A stretch of DNA of 64,000 nucleotides, from positions 62,001 to 126,000 of the forward strand of contig NZ_FOAM01000017.1 of NCBI RefSeq assembly GCF_900109605.1, given 5' to 3'. The notes beneath the pieces were generated by a model. That model saw nothing but the letters and a program-made list of their open reading frames with translations, was not told the origin of the DNA and did no database searches. The stretch is from Xaviernesmea oryzae (lineage in GTDB: Bacteria > Pseudomonadota > Alphaproteobacteria > Rhizobiales > Rhizobiaceae). Within the stretch, counting starts at the first letter, position 1. Each line of letters starts with the position of its first letter. The position numbers and the translations under genes are program-made. Shown one piece after another: positions 43,993 through 52,817 of the stretch.

Positions 43993-45213
43993 TCAGTTGC
44001 TCAGCACCTTCTCGTCAAGGGCTTCGCCAAGTGCCTTGGCCATGTCCCAGAACACCGAGGTGCTCAGGCGCGGATAGACGGCGTCGGGCAGCAGATATTG
44101 GGCGGTCTCCGGGTTGATCTGGCTGCTGTTGAGGTCGGTGCGGGGCGAGCGCGAAGCCTTGTTTTCGAGCTTCCAGGCCTGAAATTCCTTGCTCATCGCC
44201 AGATCGATCAGAAGCATGGCGGCAGCCGGATGCTTGGCATCGGCGGCGACGATGAAGGCATCGCCCGAACCGACCTGGCCCTTTTCGAGCAGCGTCAGGC
44301 GGAAACTGTCGGGCAATTGCTTGCCACGAATGAAGGTCATCACCTGGTCTTCCCAGACGGTGCCCATATGGAGCTTCTGGTTGTTGATCAGGTTCAGCGT
44401 GTCGGCATTGCCATTGGTCAGTTCGGCCGATTTCATCAGGCGGCGGTAATAGTCCCAGACCGGCGTGAGGCAATCGGTCGACATCGCCCATTCCTCGGCC
44501 TGTTCCAGCGTCTGGCTGGTGTCGGTCAGCTTGGCGCGGCATTCGCCGGTCAGCGTGTTCAGCGCCAGGGAATAGATGAAGCCGCTGCCCGATCCGCCCT
44601 TGGCCGGCAGGGTGATGCCGAGCTGCTTGGGATGCTTTTCCGCCCAGACGATCAGGTCGTCGAAGCTCTTCGGCACCTCGTCAGCCTTCACGAAGGCGCT
44701 GTCGTAGCCGATGGCGGTCTGGTTGAGATGAACCAGCGGGAAAGCGCCGCCATGGGCGCGGCCGAAGACGTTTTCGGCAAGGGCCGGATCGTAATGGTCG
44801 AAATTCGGCAGGATTTTCGTCAGAGGCACATTGCCGAGAACGCCGGTGGACGAGAGCAGCGGAAAGCTGCCGCCGCCGGCGAAGAAGGCGTCGACAGGCG
44901 CATCCTGACCGGCCTGGTGAACGGCGATCAGCTGCTGGTTGGCCTGGTCGAGATTGACGTCGTTATAGGCGACCTTGATGCCGTATTTGGTCTCGAAGCG
45001 GCCGATCAGCTCCTTCCAGACATCGCCGAAGCTGCCGGCAAAATTATACATCGTCACGGTGCCTTCCTTTTTGGCGGCGGGGACGACGACCTCGTAGAAA
45101 TTTTCGCGCGTGACCTTGGAGAGGTCGACATCGAGATTCTTCAGGTTGCTGTCGGCAGCCAGCGCAGGAGCGGCGACACTGGTGAAGAGAAGGGCAATCA
45201 GGGTGCGGGACAT
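43993..45213 (-). CDS. ABC transporter substrate-binding protein (cassette A)
   Basis: The 406-residue family-1 solute-binding protein starts at ATG 45213 (MSRTLIALL) with a signal peptide ending APALAAD. The mature protein has ENFYEVVVPAAKKEGTVTMYNFAGSFGDVWKELIGRFETKYGIKV, typical of binders near the iron/thiamine/2-aminoethylphosphonate groups. First gene of the SBP-ATPase-permease-permease-GDPD operon. The enzyme at the end of the operon suggests a glycerophosphodiester-like ligand. Confidence 0.85.
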   Translation of the reverse strand: MSRTLIALLFTSVAAPALAADSNLKNLDVDLSKVTRENFYEVVVPAAKKEGTVTMYNFAGSFGDVWKELIGRFETKYGIKVAYNDVNLDQANQQLIAVHQAGQDAPVDAFFAGGGSFPLLSSTGVLGNVPLTKILPNFDHYDPALAENVFGRAHGGAFPLVHLNQTAIGYDSAFVKADEVPKSFDDLIVWAEKHPKQLGITLPAKGGSGSGFIYSLALNTLTGECRAKLTDTSQTLEQAEEWAMSTDCLTPVWDYYRRLMKSAELTNGNADTLNLINNQKLHMGTVWEDQVMTFIRGKQLPDSFRLTLLEKGQVGSGDAFIVAADAKHPAAAMLLIDLAMSKEFQAWKLENKASRSPRTDLNSSQINPETAQYLLPDAVYPRLSTSVFWDMAKALGEALDEKVLSN

Positions 45214-45249
45214 GGAAGCGGCCTTTCGCGAGGAATGATGGCCTCTATT

Positions 45250-45290
45250 ATTACACACGACGTGTAATATTTATGACAGCTATATGAAAT
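45250..45290 (-). promoter_or_regulatory. ROK-type operator and PhoB-like box before cassette A
   Basis: The perfect inverted repeat ATTACAC-N5-GTGTAAT spans 45250-45268, 36 bases before the binding-protein start. Next to it on the minus strand is ATTTCAT-ATAG-CTGTCAT (45273-45290), one exact PhoB half-site plus a 5/7 match 11 bases away. The ROK regulator gene is divergent, so the pair could integrate substrate and phosphate signals. Confidence 0.55.
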
Positions 45291-45459
45291 ATGCGATGGA
45301 GGCAACAGCACCGATGCCGGCTCGCGCGCCGCTTGCGCCCTGCATGAGGACGTTCTAAAGCCTCAGCATGTGGCCCATGGCGTCGTCGCGCGACGCCCGC
45401 CTGTGCCGCGTCCAGCTTTGTCTTTGCGGTTTCCCGCAGGCTCCGGCAGCAGGCATGCG

Positions 45460-46590
45460 ATGATCTCGAATGATGACTTGAGGGTGCCCATCAGCGACAA
45501 TGAGCGGATGATCCTGGATATCGTTCGCCGCTCCATGCCGATCGGACGATCCTCTATTGCGCCCCGCACCAATCTCACCCAGCAGTCGGTTCATCGGTTG
45601 ATCGAGGGGCTGATCGAGCGGGGCTTTCTGCGCATCGGCGCGCCGCTGAAAGGCATGCGCGGCCAGCCGAGCCCGACGATCGAGCTTGCGGCAACCGCAG
45701 GCTATTCCGTCGGCATTTCGGTCAACACGGATTCCGCCACGCTTTGCCTTGCCGATTTCTGTTGTCGGATCGTCGAGGAGGAGGAGCTGGAGATCGGCCC
45801 TCAGGATCGCATGCGCACGCTGGATGCGCTGAGCGAGCGGCTCGCGGCGATGATGGCGCGCCATTCCATCGCCCGGTCGCAGCTGATCGGCCTTGGTTTT
45901 TCGATTTCGGGATTCTTCGTCGATGAGGGCCGCGCCTTCAACGCGCCTGAGCCCTTGCGCGACTGGTCGCTGATCGATCTGAAGCCGATCCTCAAGGCGC
46001 AGTTCGGCCTGCCGGTCTGGATGGACAACAATGCAACAACGGCGGCTGTCGGCGAAAGCCTGCGCGGCGCCGGGCTCTGGTGTTCCACCTTTGCCTATCT
46101 CTCCTTCAATTACGGCTTTGGCGGTGGCCTGATCCTCAATGGCCGGCCCTATCATGGCTTTCACGGCAATGCCGGCGAATTCAGTGGCATCTACGAGCCG
46201 GAGGAGGCGCATCATCGTCCAGCCCTGCAATATCTGCTGCGCGCGCTGCAAGCCGAAGGCGTCGATGTGGGTTCTGTCGAGGATATGCGCCGGCGCTTCG
46301 ATCCGGCATGGCCCGGCGTGGAGGCCTGGCTCGACCAGACCATGCCGCTCCTCAACCGGCTGGTGGCGACCTTGGTCACCGTGCTCGACCCGCAGGCCAT
46401 CGTCTTTGGCGGACAGCTGCCGCGCGCTTTGGGCGAGATGATGATCGCGCGCGTGCGCATGCCCTCGTCGCGGCCGCATCGCTATAATGCGCCCCCCGCG
46501 GAAGCGCGACTGGTGCTGGCCGAGACTGCCGGCGATGCGGCCGCCATCGGCGCAGCGCTGATGCCGCTGAAGATGATCTATTTCCTCTGA
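45460..46590 (+). CDS. ROK-family transcriptional regulator
   Basis: The 376-residue protein has an N-terminal winged helix (SDNERMILDIVRRSMPIGRSSIAPRTNLTQQSVHRLIEGLIERGFLRIG) and a ROK domain (GYSVGISVNTDSATLCLADFCCRIV, LPVWMDNNATTAAVGES, GFGGGLILNGRPYHGFHGNAGEFSGIYEPE). The zinc-site cysteine cluster of sugar kinases is absent, normal for a regulator. ATG 45460 is used; the frame is open further left. It lies between the two ABC cassettes and is the likely ligand of the inverted repeat at 45250. Confidence 0.85.
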   Translation: MISNDDLRVPISDNERMILDIVRRSMPIGRSSIAPRTNLTQQSVHRLIEGLIERGFLRIGAPLKGMRGQPSPTIELAATAGYSVGISVNTDSATLCLADFCCRIVEEEELEIGPQDRMRTLDALSERLAAMMARHSIARSQLIGLGFSISGFFVDEGRAFNAPEPLRDWSLIDLKPILKAQFGLPVWMDNNATTAAVGESLRGAGLWCSTFAYLSFNYGFGGGLILNGRPYHGFHGNAGEFSGIYEPEEAHHRPALQYLLRALQAEGVDVGSVEDMRRRFDPAWPGVEAWLDQTMPLLNRLVATLVTVLDPQAIVFGGQLPRALGEMMIARVRMPSSRPHRYNAPPAEARLVLAETAGDAAAIGAALMPLKMIYFL

Positions 46591-46898
46591 TCTCGGCTGC
46601 GTTTCCGCCTCACGGGATGCCGCGACTTGTCGCCATCTCGTGCTTCCACGGCGAGAGGGCCTTTCGCCTGGTAATGGTCGGTTCTCCTCTGTCGAAACGT
46701 TCCATTCAGAACCGAAGCGCCATTTTAGCATCGCCCTTGCTTGTGCGTTTCTCTGTCATCCCCCTGTCATCGCCCGCAGCTAGCAAGGCCCCGCTGTCCC
46801 GGCGCGGCGGACCTTTGCTTTCCGGCAGGAAACCGCCGCATCCCGGACGACGCCCTTTTTCCTGACCCGTCTGCGCCCCCGCACTGGAGACCCGACCG
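46591..46898 (+). promoter_or_regulatory. Cassette B promoter region with consensus PhoB box (46753-46770)
   Basis: CTGTCATCCCCCTGTCAT at 46753-46770 is two exact PhoB half-sites 11 bases apart, on the strand of the importer genes and 128 bases before the binding-protein start. No gene or other repeat was seen in the remaining 290 bases. Confidence 0.8.
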
Positions 46899-48038
46899 AT
46901 GAACAGACGCGATTTCCTGATCACTTCCTCGGCCGTCGCCGGCCTCTCCCTCATGCCGCGCCTGTCGCTGGCGGCAGCCGGTGCGGTCGATGCCTATTGC
47001 GGCTCGGACAAGAACGTCCTTGATTTCTGGAACAACACGGTTCTGCCAGGCTTTGCCAAGGCCTATCCGGACATCGCCGTGAAGCTGACGGATGCCGGCA
47101 ACAACAATGGCTTACGCGCCATTGCCGATCGCGGTCTCGCCGCGCTCGCCTCCAAGGCCGATCCGCAGGCCGATCTGTTCGAGACCTTCGATCCGCTGCT
47201 GCCCAAAGGCGGCATCGAAGCCGGGCTCTGGGTCAAGGCCTCCGAGGTCAAGGGCCATGAGCGCGTCAACCCTTTGGCGATCGACAGCGATTATTCGCTG
47301 CCCTATCGCGGCTCGCAGGTGCTGCTGGCCTATGACACGACCAAGCTCGCCGCCAAGGATGCGCCCAAGACCTGGGAACAGCTCGTCGCCTGGATCAAGG
47401 CCCATCCCGGCCAGTTCGTCTATAACCGTCCGGACAAGGGCGGCTCGGGCGGCAATTTCGTCCGCCGCGCCATCCATGAGGTAAATGGCCGCGACCCCGG
47501 TGCCTTCACCGTCAACAACTATAGCGAAGCAGCCGCCGCCAAGATGCTGCCGCCGGCCTGGGATGTGCTGAAGGACCTGGCGCCGTCGCTTTATGAAAAG
47601 GGCGCCTATACGGCCGGTAATACCCAGTCGATCCAGCTGCTGGCGCAAGGCGTCGTCACCATGGTTCCGGTCTGGTCGGACCAGGTGCTCCAGGCGATTC
47701 ATCAAGGCGTGCTGCCGGAGACGACTGGCCTCGTCCAGCTTTCCGATCTCGCGCTCTGCGGCGGCTTTGCCCATGCCACGATCTTTGCCAATGGTGCGCA
47801 CAAGGATGGGGCCATGGCGCTCGCTTCCTTCTTGCTGACGCAGGAAATCCAGGAAGCCGTGATCTCCGAGCTCGGCGGCTTCCCCGGCGTTTCCTGGGAT
47901 CATCTGTCCGATGCGATCCGCCAGAAATATGCCGATGTCATCCCGGCCTCGATCCCGGTCTTCCCGTCTGGCGATTGGGAAAAGGCGGTCAATGATGGCT
48001 GGTACCGCAACGTCGCGCCAACCATCAGCCGCAGCTGA
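46899..48038 (+). CDS. ABC transporter substrate-binding protein (cassette B)
   Basis: The 379-residue family-1 solute-binding protein has a twin-arginine-like export signal (MNRRDFLITSSAVAGLSLMPRLSLAAA). The mature part begins with VLDFWNNTVLPGFAKAYPDIAVKLTDAGNNNGLRAIADRG. It is only distantly similar to the cassette A binder. Tat export would mean it folds before export. It is the first gene of a PhoB-box-preceded operon SBP-permease-permease-ATPase-GDPD. Confidence 0.85.
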   Translation: MNRRDFLITSSAVAGLSLMPRLSLAAAGAVDAYCGSDKNVLDFWNNTVLPGFAKAYPDIAVKLTDAGNNNGLRAIADRGLAALASKADPQADLFETFDPLLPKGGIEAGLWVKASEVKGHERVNPLAIDSDYSLPYRGSQVLLAYDTTKLAAKDAPKTWEQLVAWIKAHPGQFVYNRPDKGGSGGNFVRRAIHEVNGRDPGAFTVNNYSEAAAAKMLPPAWDVLKDLAPSLYEKGAYTAGNTQSIQLLAQGVVTMVPVWSDQVLQAIHQGVLPETTGLVQLSDLALCGGFAHATIFANGAHKDGAMALASFLLTQEIQEAVISELGGFPGVSWDHLSDAIRQKYADVIPASIPVFPSGDWEKAVNDGWYRNVAPTISRS

Positions 48039-48047
48039 TCCGCCTTG

Positions 48048-48938
48048 ATGGCCATGCTCTCATCAACTCTCCCGGCGCGTGCGCGCGCGCCGGCATATGG
48101 CGGTGCCATCATCGGTCTGGCGCTCGTGGCCATGCCGGTGCTGCTGCTCGGCTGGCTGATCCTCTATCCCATCCTTGCCGCGATTGTAGAGACGATGTTT
48201 CCCGTCGGCGCGGACGGCGCGCGCGGCTTTTCGCTCGCCAGCTACCGCTTCTTCTTCAGCGATGACTACAGCCTCGCCAATCTCAGGGTGACGCTGTGGA
48301 CCACCTGTGTCTGCGGCCTCCTCCTCGTGCTCGTCGGCTTGCCGATTGCGCTCTACCTGCGATTTTCGCGCGGGCGTTTCGCGTCCTATGTCCAGGCCTT
48401 GGCGATCTTCCCGATGTTCGTGCCGTCGATCATCCTGTCTTATGCGCTGATCCGCACCATCGGGCCGAATGGCACGGTCGATCTCGTCCTCAACGCGCTT
48501 GGCCTGCCGAAGCTGCCGACGCCCTATCTCACCCCTTGGGGGCCGGTCATCGGGCTGGTCTGGGACAATCTGCCTCTGACGGTGCTGATGCTGACGGCGG
48601 GCCTCGGCCAGATCTCCAACGCCTCGGTCGAAGCGGCACGGGATGTCGGCGCCGGGCCTTTGCGCGTTCTGGTCTCGATCATCCTGCCGCGCATGGGCAA
48701 TTCGCTGCTCGTCACCCTGTCTTTCGCCGTGCTCGGCATCTTCTCCGCCTTCACCCTGCCTTATGTGCTGGGCCCGGCCTCGCCGGAAATGATGGGTCCC
48801 TTCATGGAGCGCACCTTCTCCGACAACAACGACCCCCTGAACGCGCTGACCCAGGCCGTGATCAGCTTCGGCTTCTGCCTAGTCTTCGGCCTGTTCTATG
48901 TCCGCTCCATCGCCCGCAACCGGGAGAGCCGCCGATGA
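48048..48938 (+). CDS. ABC transporter permease (cassette B, first)
   Basis: The 296-residue membrane protein has six hydrophobic segments and the coupling loop ISNASVEAARDVGAGPLRVLVSIILPRMGNSLL. ATG 48048 is chosen, with ATG 48054 as an alternative; it lies nine bases after the binding-protein gene. Its stop overlaps the next permease start. Confidence 0.87.
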   Translation: MAMLSSTLPARARAPAYGGAIIGLALVAMPVLLLGWLILYPILAAIVETMFPVGADGARGFSLASYRFFFSDDYSLANLRVTLWTTCVCGLLLVLVGLPIALYLRFSRGRFASYVQALAIFPMFVPSIILSYALIRTIGPNGTVDLVLNALGLPKLPTPYLTPWGPVIGLVWDNLPLTVLMLTAGLGQISNASVEAARDVGAGPLRVLVSIILPRMGNSLLVTLSFAVLGIFSAFTLPYVLGPASPEMMGPFMERTFSDNNDPLNALTQAVISFGFCLVFGLFYVRSIARNRESRR

Positions 48939-49798
48939 GCGCCGTGCCAAACAGGCCGTCGGCCCGCACTGCTGTGCCGCCCAAACGGACGGTCCGTCAG
49001 CCGTTCGACTGGACTGGGCTGCTGTTCGCACTTGGGCTGACGCTGGTCATCGTCGTGCCGCTTCTGGTGGTCGGCACCTGGGCGTTTACCGAGGTCTGGC
49101 GCTATCCGTCGCTCATCCCCCAGCAGTTCGGTCTGCGCTTCTGGAGCCAGACGCTGGCGCGCGCCGATGTCTGGAACGCGCTGTTCCTCAGCCTGCGGCT
49201 GACAACGGTGGTGACCGTGCTTTCGGCCATCATCTGCCTGCCGGCAGCTTATGCCTTCGCCCGGCTCAGCTTTCCCGGCCGCAACCTGCTGTTCCTCTCT
49301 TTCCTGGCCTCCCATGCCTTCCCGAAATTCGGGCTTCTCGTGGCGATCGCCGGCATATTTCTGCATGTCGGGCTGATCGCCACCTTCTGGGGCGTGGTGT
49401 TGATCCAGCTGGTCAGCACGCTGATGCTGATGATCTGGGTGCCGGTCTCCGCCTTCCAGGCCGTGGACCGGCGAATGGAGGAAGCCGCGCGCGATGCCGG
49501 CGCCGGACCTTTACGGGTTTTCTGGTCGATCACCCTGCCGCAGGCCGGCCCGACGATTTTCGCCGCCATGCTGATGACCTTCGTCAACACTTTCTACGAA
49601 ACAGAGGGCGCCTGGCTGATCGGCGCGCCGCAGATCCGCACCATGCCGGTGCTGATGATCAGCTTCATCAACAACCAACTCGTCGTTCAATATGGCGCCG
49701 TGCTCTCCGTGATGCTGTGGGTGCCCTCGCTTCTGGCCCTGATCTTTGCGCGGCGGGCCGTGGGAACCGGAGCCTTTGCCCGCGGCTTCGGCGCCTGA
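48935..49798 (+). CDS. ABC transporter permease (cassette B, second)
   Basis: The 287-residue inner-membrane subunit begins at ATG 48935 (reading MSAVPNRPSAR), overlapping the previous stop by four bases. The motif VDRRMEEAARDAGAGPLRVFWSITLPQAGPTI is the ATPase-contact loop. It would form the translocation pore with the preceding permease. Confidence 0.88.
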   Translation: MSAVPNRPSARTAVPPKRTVRQPFDWTGLLFALGLTLVIVVPLLVVGTWAFTEVWRYPSLIPQQFGLRFWSQTLARADVWNALFLSLRLTTVVTVLSAIICLPAAYAFARLSFPGRNLLFLSFLASHAFPKFGLLVAIAGIFLHVGLIATFWGVVLIQLVSTLMLMIWVPVSAFQAVDRRMEEAARDAGAGPLRVFWSITLPQAGPTIFAAMLMTFVNTFYETEGAWLIGAPQIRTMPVLMISFINNQLVVQYGAVLSVMLWVPSLLALIFARRAVGTGAFARGFGA

Positions 49799-49828
49799 GG
49801 CGGACCGTTTGACAGGAAGGAGCCGCTC

Positions 49829-50905
49829 ATGGCCCGTTTGACCATTCGCAATATCTGCAAGAGCTTCGGCAGCGGCTTTGCGGTGAACGATGTTTCGCTC
49901 GATGTCGAGAATGGCGAGCTTGTCTGCCTTCTCGGCCCCTCGGGCTCCGGCAAATCGACGCTTCTGCGCATGATCGGCGGTTTCGAGCGGCCGAGCGCCG
50001 GCGAGATCCTGATCGACGGCAGGGATATCACCCACCTGCCGCCGGAGCGCCGGCCGACCGGCATGGTGTTTCAGAGCCATGCGCTGTGGACGCACTGGAC
50101 AGTATTTGACAACATCGCCTTCGGCCTGAAACTGCGCCGCCTGCCGCGCGCCGACATCCGCGAGAAGGTGGAGCAGGCGCTGGCAATGGTGGGCCTGGCC
50201 GATTACGGCCAGCGCATGACTACCCAGCTCTCCGGCGGCCAGCAGCAGCGCGTGGCGCTTGCCCGTTCCCTGGTGCTGGAGCCGAAGATCCTGCTCCTGG
50301 ACGAGCCCTTCGCCAGCCTCGACCAGCATTTGCGCGAAAGGTTGCGCGACGAGGTGAAGGACATCCAGAGCAGGCTCGGCATCACCACGCTCTTCGTCAC
50401 GCATGGGCAGGATGAGGCCCTGGCGCTGGCCGACCGCATCGTCGTGATGCGCGATGGCGTCATGGAGCAGGTGGCGCCGCCGGATGTCATCTACCGCGCG
50501 CCGCAGACGGAGTTCGTCGCCGGCTTCATTGGCTCGATGAATTTCCTGCGCGCCGACGTGGAAGACGGTGTTGCCCGGCATGACGACCTGACGCTGCCGC
50601 TGCCGATCGCCGATGGGCCGGTGATCCTCGGCATCCGGCCGGAGGCGATGAGCCTGACGCCCAGCGAGCGGCCGCGCGCCGGCAAGGTGCACCGTCTTAT
50701 CGATTTCGGCACACATAAGCTGATCGATATCGACCTGACGGACGGCACCCGCATCAAATGCATGGCCGGGCCCGACGCACGTGCGCCGCGCGGCCTGCGG
50801 GTCGAGCTTGGCGTATCCGCCTTCCATGCCTTCCGCGATGGGCGTCAGGTCTATCAGACGACATCGGACCTTGAAGCAACCGAACGGAGTATGAGCCATG
50901 CGTGA
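49829..50905 (+). CDS. ABC transporter ATPase (cassette B)
   Basis: The 358-residue ATPase has Walker A GPSGSGKST (about 36-44), signature LSGGQQQR, Walker B ILLLDEPFASLD and switch-region THGQDEAL, where the aspartate of the common THDQ motif is Gly. A TOBE-like C terminus (LGIRPEAMSL) follows. AAGGAG precedes the ATG. It overlaps the following phosphodiesterase gene by eight bases. Confidence 0.92.
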   Translation: MARLTIRNICKSFGSGFAVNDVSLDVENGELVCLLGPSGSGKSTLLRMIGGFERPSAGEILIDGRDITHLPPERRPTGMVFQSHALWTHWTVFDNIAFGLKLRRLPRADIREKVEQALAMVGLADYGQRMTTQLSGGQQQRVALARSLVLEPKILLLDEPFASLDQHLRERLRDEVKDIQSRLGITTLFVTHGQDEALALADRIVVMRDGVMEQVAPPDVIYRAPQTEFVAGFIGSMNFLRADVEDGVARHDDLTLPLPIADGPVILGIRPEAMSLTPSERPRAGKVHRLIDFGTHKLIDIDLTDGTRIKCMAGPDARAPRGLRVELGVSAFHAFRDGRQVYQTTSDLEATERSMSHA

Positions 50906-51758
50906 GGGTTCGCGCGGTATTTCGATCCGGCGCGACGGGCATGAGACCTGGTTCAAATGGCATCGCGGCCGCCGCCAGGCCGGCGATCTCTCCTTCACCC
51001 GCCACCGGCTGATCGAGGGTCTGAGGCTCGGCGCCAGCTTGGAAATCGACCTTGTGCGCTATGCCGATCCGGGCTTTGCCGTGCTGCATGACGAAACGCT
51101 CGACGCGGCGACAACCGGCCAGGGCCCGGTTCTGGCCGCCAGCGCCGAGACCCTGCGCGGCTTGCGCCTGCGGCTGGAAAACGGCCAACCGACCGATCAT
51201 CCGGTGATGCTGATCGAGGATCTCGGCCGGCTGATCGCGGAAACGCGCGCCGAGGCCGGAGAGACCGCTGCGGTCGTCCAGCTCGACATGAAGGAAGCCT
51301 CGACCAGCATTCGCGAAGACGATATCGCGGCCTTTGCCCGGGCCATTCAGCCGGTGGCGCGCAGCGTCATTCTCTCGGCCGGCGATGCCGAGGCTGTGGC
51401 GCGGCTGTCGGCCGCCGTGCCCGACATGCCGATCGGCTACGATCCCTGCCATTTCGGCGCGAGCGATGCCCTGCGCGAAAGCCGGGATTTCAAGGGCTTC
51501 GTCGCGCAGGCCGTCGAAGCTTCGCCGCACGCCACCATGATCTATCTGGAATATCCCCTGGTGCTCTTCGCCGCCGAAGCCGGGTTCGACATCATTGCCG
51601 CCTTTCACCAGGCAGATCGCAGGGTCGATGCCTACACGCTGACAGTAACCTCGCCTGAAGCGGTGGCCGATGCCGAACGGCTGCTGGCGCTGAAGGTGGA
51701 CCAGATCACGACGGATGATCCCGCGGGCCTAGAGCAGGCGCTGGCGCGAGCGGGCTGA
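50898..51758 (+). CDS. Glycerophosphodiester phosphodiesterase-family protein (cassette B)
   Basis: The 286-residue GDPD-barrel protein has HRG (22-24), LEIDL with Glu49/Asp51 and LHDETLD (63-69), so metal and general-acid residues are kept. The usual PEN(T/S) motif after HRG is missing, which marks it as divergent from the cassette A enzyme and possibly of different specificity. Its start overlaps the ATPase gene, so it is translationally coupled to the importer. Confidence 0.82.
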   Translation: MREGSRGISIRRDGHETWFKWHRGRRQAGDLSFTRHRLIEGLRLGASLEIDLVRYADPGFAVLHDETLDAATTGQGPVLAASAETLRGLRLRLENGQPTDHPVMLIEDLGRLIAETRAEAGETAAVVQLDMKEASTSIREDDIAAFARAIQPVARSVILSAGDAEAVARLSAAVPDMPIGYDPCHFGASDALRESRDFKGFVAQAVEASPHATMIYLEYPLVLFAAEAGFDIIAAFHQADRRVDAYTLTVTSPEAVADAERLLALKVDQITTDDPAGLEQALARAG

Positions 51759-51776
51759 GGCGGAACGCACCTACGG

Positions 51777-52736
51777 TCATCGGCAGAACCGGTCCCTATA
51801 GGCAGCGGGGCCGACACCCAAATGCTTGAGGAAGATGCGGCGCATGGTTTCGGTCGAGCCGAAGCCACAGCGCGCTGCCACCCGCGTCACCGGCATTCCT
51901 TCCTCCAACAGGCGGCGTCCGGCCTCCGACCGGATCATCTCGACGCCTTCTGCCGGCGTGCGTCCCGTGCTTTGCCGATAGCGGCGCGAGAAGGTGCGAA
52001 GGCTCATGCCCGCTTCGTGGGAGAGTGTTTCGAGCGACAGATCCTCGGCAAGATGCGTCGCGATCCAGGCATGCAGCCGCTCAAATCTGTCGTCACCCGT
52101 TGTCAGGTCGAGCATGGCGCTGAACTGCGCCTGTCCGCCCGGACGTTTGAGGAACACCACGAGCTGGCGCGCGACGGCAAGCGCCAGAGCCTTGCCGCGG
52201 TCTGCTTCCACCATGGCCAAAGCAAGATCGATGCCGGAGGTGATGCCGGCTGAGGTCCAGATCGTTCCGTCACGCACGAAGATCGGATCGTCCTCCAGGC
52301 GGACCGCGGGATAGCGTTGGCGAAATTCGGCACAGCGCTGCCAATGTGTGGTCGCGCGTCGTCCATCCAGCAGCCCCGCTTCGGCAAGGAGGAAGGCGCC
52401 GCTGCAAACGGAAGCCGTTCGCGAGGACAGCGAGACCCTGCGACGCAGCCAGTCGAGAAGCGCGCGATCTTTGCAGGCCTCGTTCACGCCCCGTCCACCG
52501 GAGACGATCAACGTGCCCGGCCCCTCTGAGCCCTCCGGGAGCGCCGTGGATCGAAGGACTACTCCGGAGGATGTCACCACCTCGGCTTCCCGAGACACGA
52601 TCTCGATCTCGTAAGGCTTCTCTGTGCGGCTGTCGCTCATGTCATTGGCGCTCGCGAAGACTTGCGCCGGCCCGGTGATATCCAGAAGCTGCGCATTGCC
52701 GAAGGCGAGGATCTCGACGCGATGTGGGTGGTGCAT
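51777..52736 (-). CDS. GlxA-type AraC regulator with DJ-1/PfpI domain
   Basis: The 319-residue protein has an N-terminal DJ-1/PfpI sensor domain (EILAFGNAQLLDITGPAQVF, ASVCSGAFLLAEAGLLDGRRATTHW). A C-terminal AraC double helix-turn-helix follows (LETLSHEAGMSLRTFSRRYRQSTGRTPAEGVEMIRSEAGRRLLEEG, VAARCGFGSTETMRRIFLKHLGVGPAAYRDRF). It is divergent from the isonitrile-hydratase-like gene 81 bases away, a pairing in which such regulators usually activate the neighbour. Confidence 0.9.
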   Translation of the reverse strand: MHHPHRVEILAFGNAQLLDITGPAQVFASANDMSDSRTEKPYEIEIVSREAEVVTSSGVVLRSTALPEGSEGPGTLIVSGGRGVNEACKDRALLDWLRRRVSLSSRTASVCSGAFLLAEAGLLDGRRATTHWQRCAEFRQRYPAVRLEDDPIFVRDGTIWTSAGITSGIDLALAMVEADRGKALALAVARQLVVFLKRPGGQAQFSAMLDLTTGDDRFERLHAWIATHLAEDLSLETLSHEAGMSLRTFSRRYRQSTGRTPAEGVEMIRSEAGRRLLEEGMPVTRVAARCGFGSTETMRRIFLKHLGVGPAAYRDRFCR

Positions 52737-52817
52737 TTTGGCCTGAAACGAGCGTTGATTGGCGCAACGGCCATTTCATCTTCCTCTAAAACGGGTCTGT
52801 CAAGAAAGGAAACGCCC

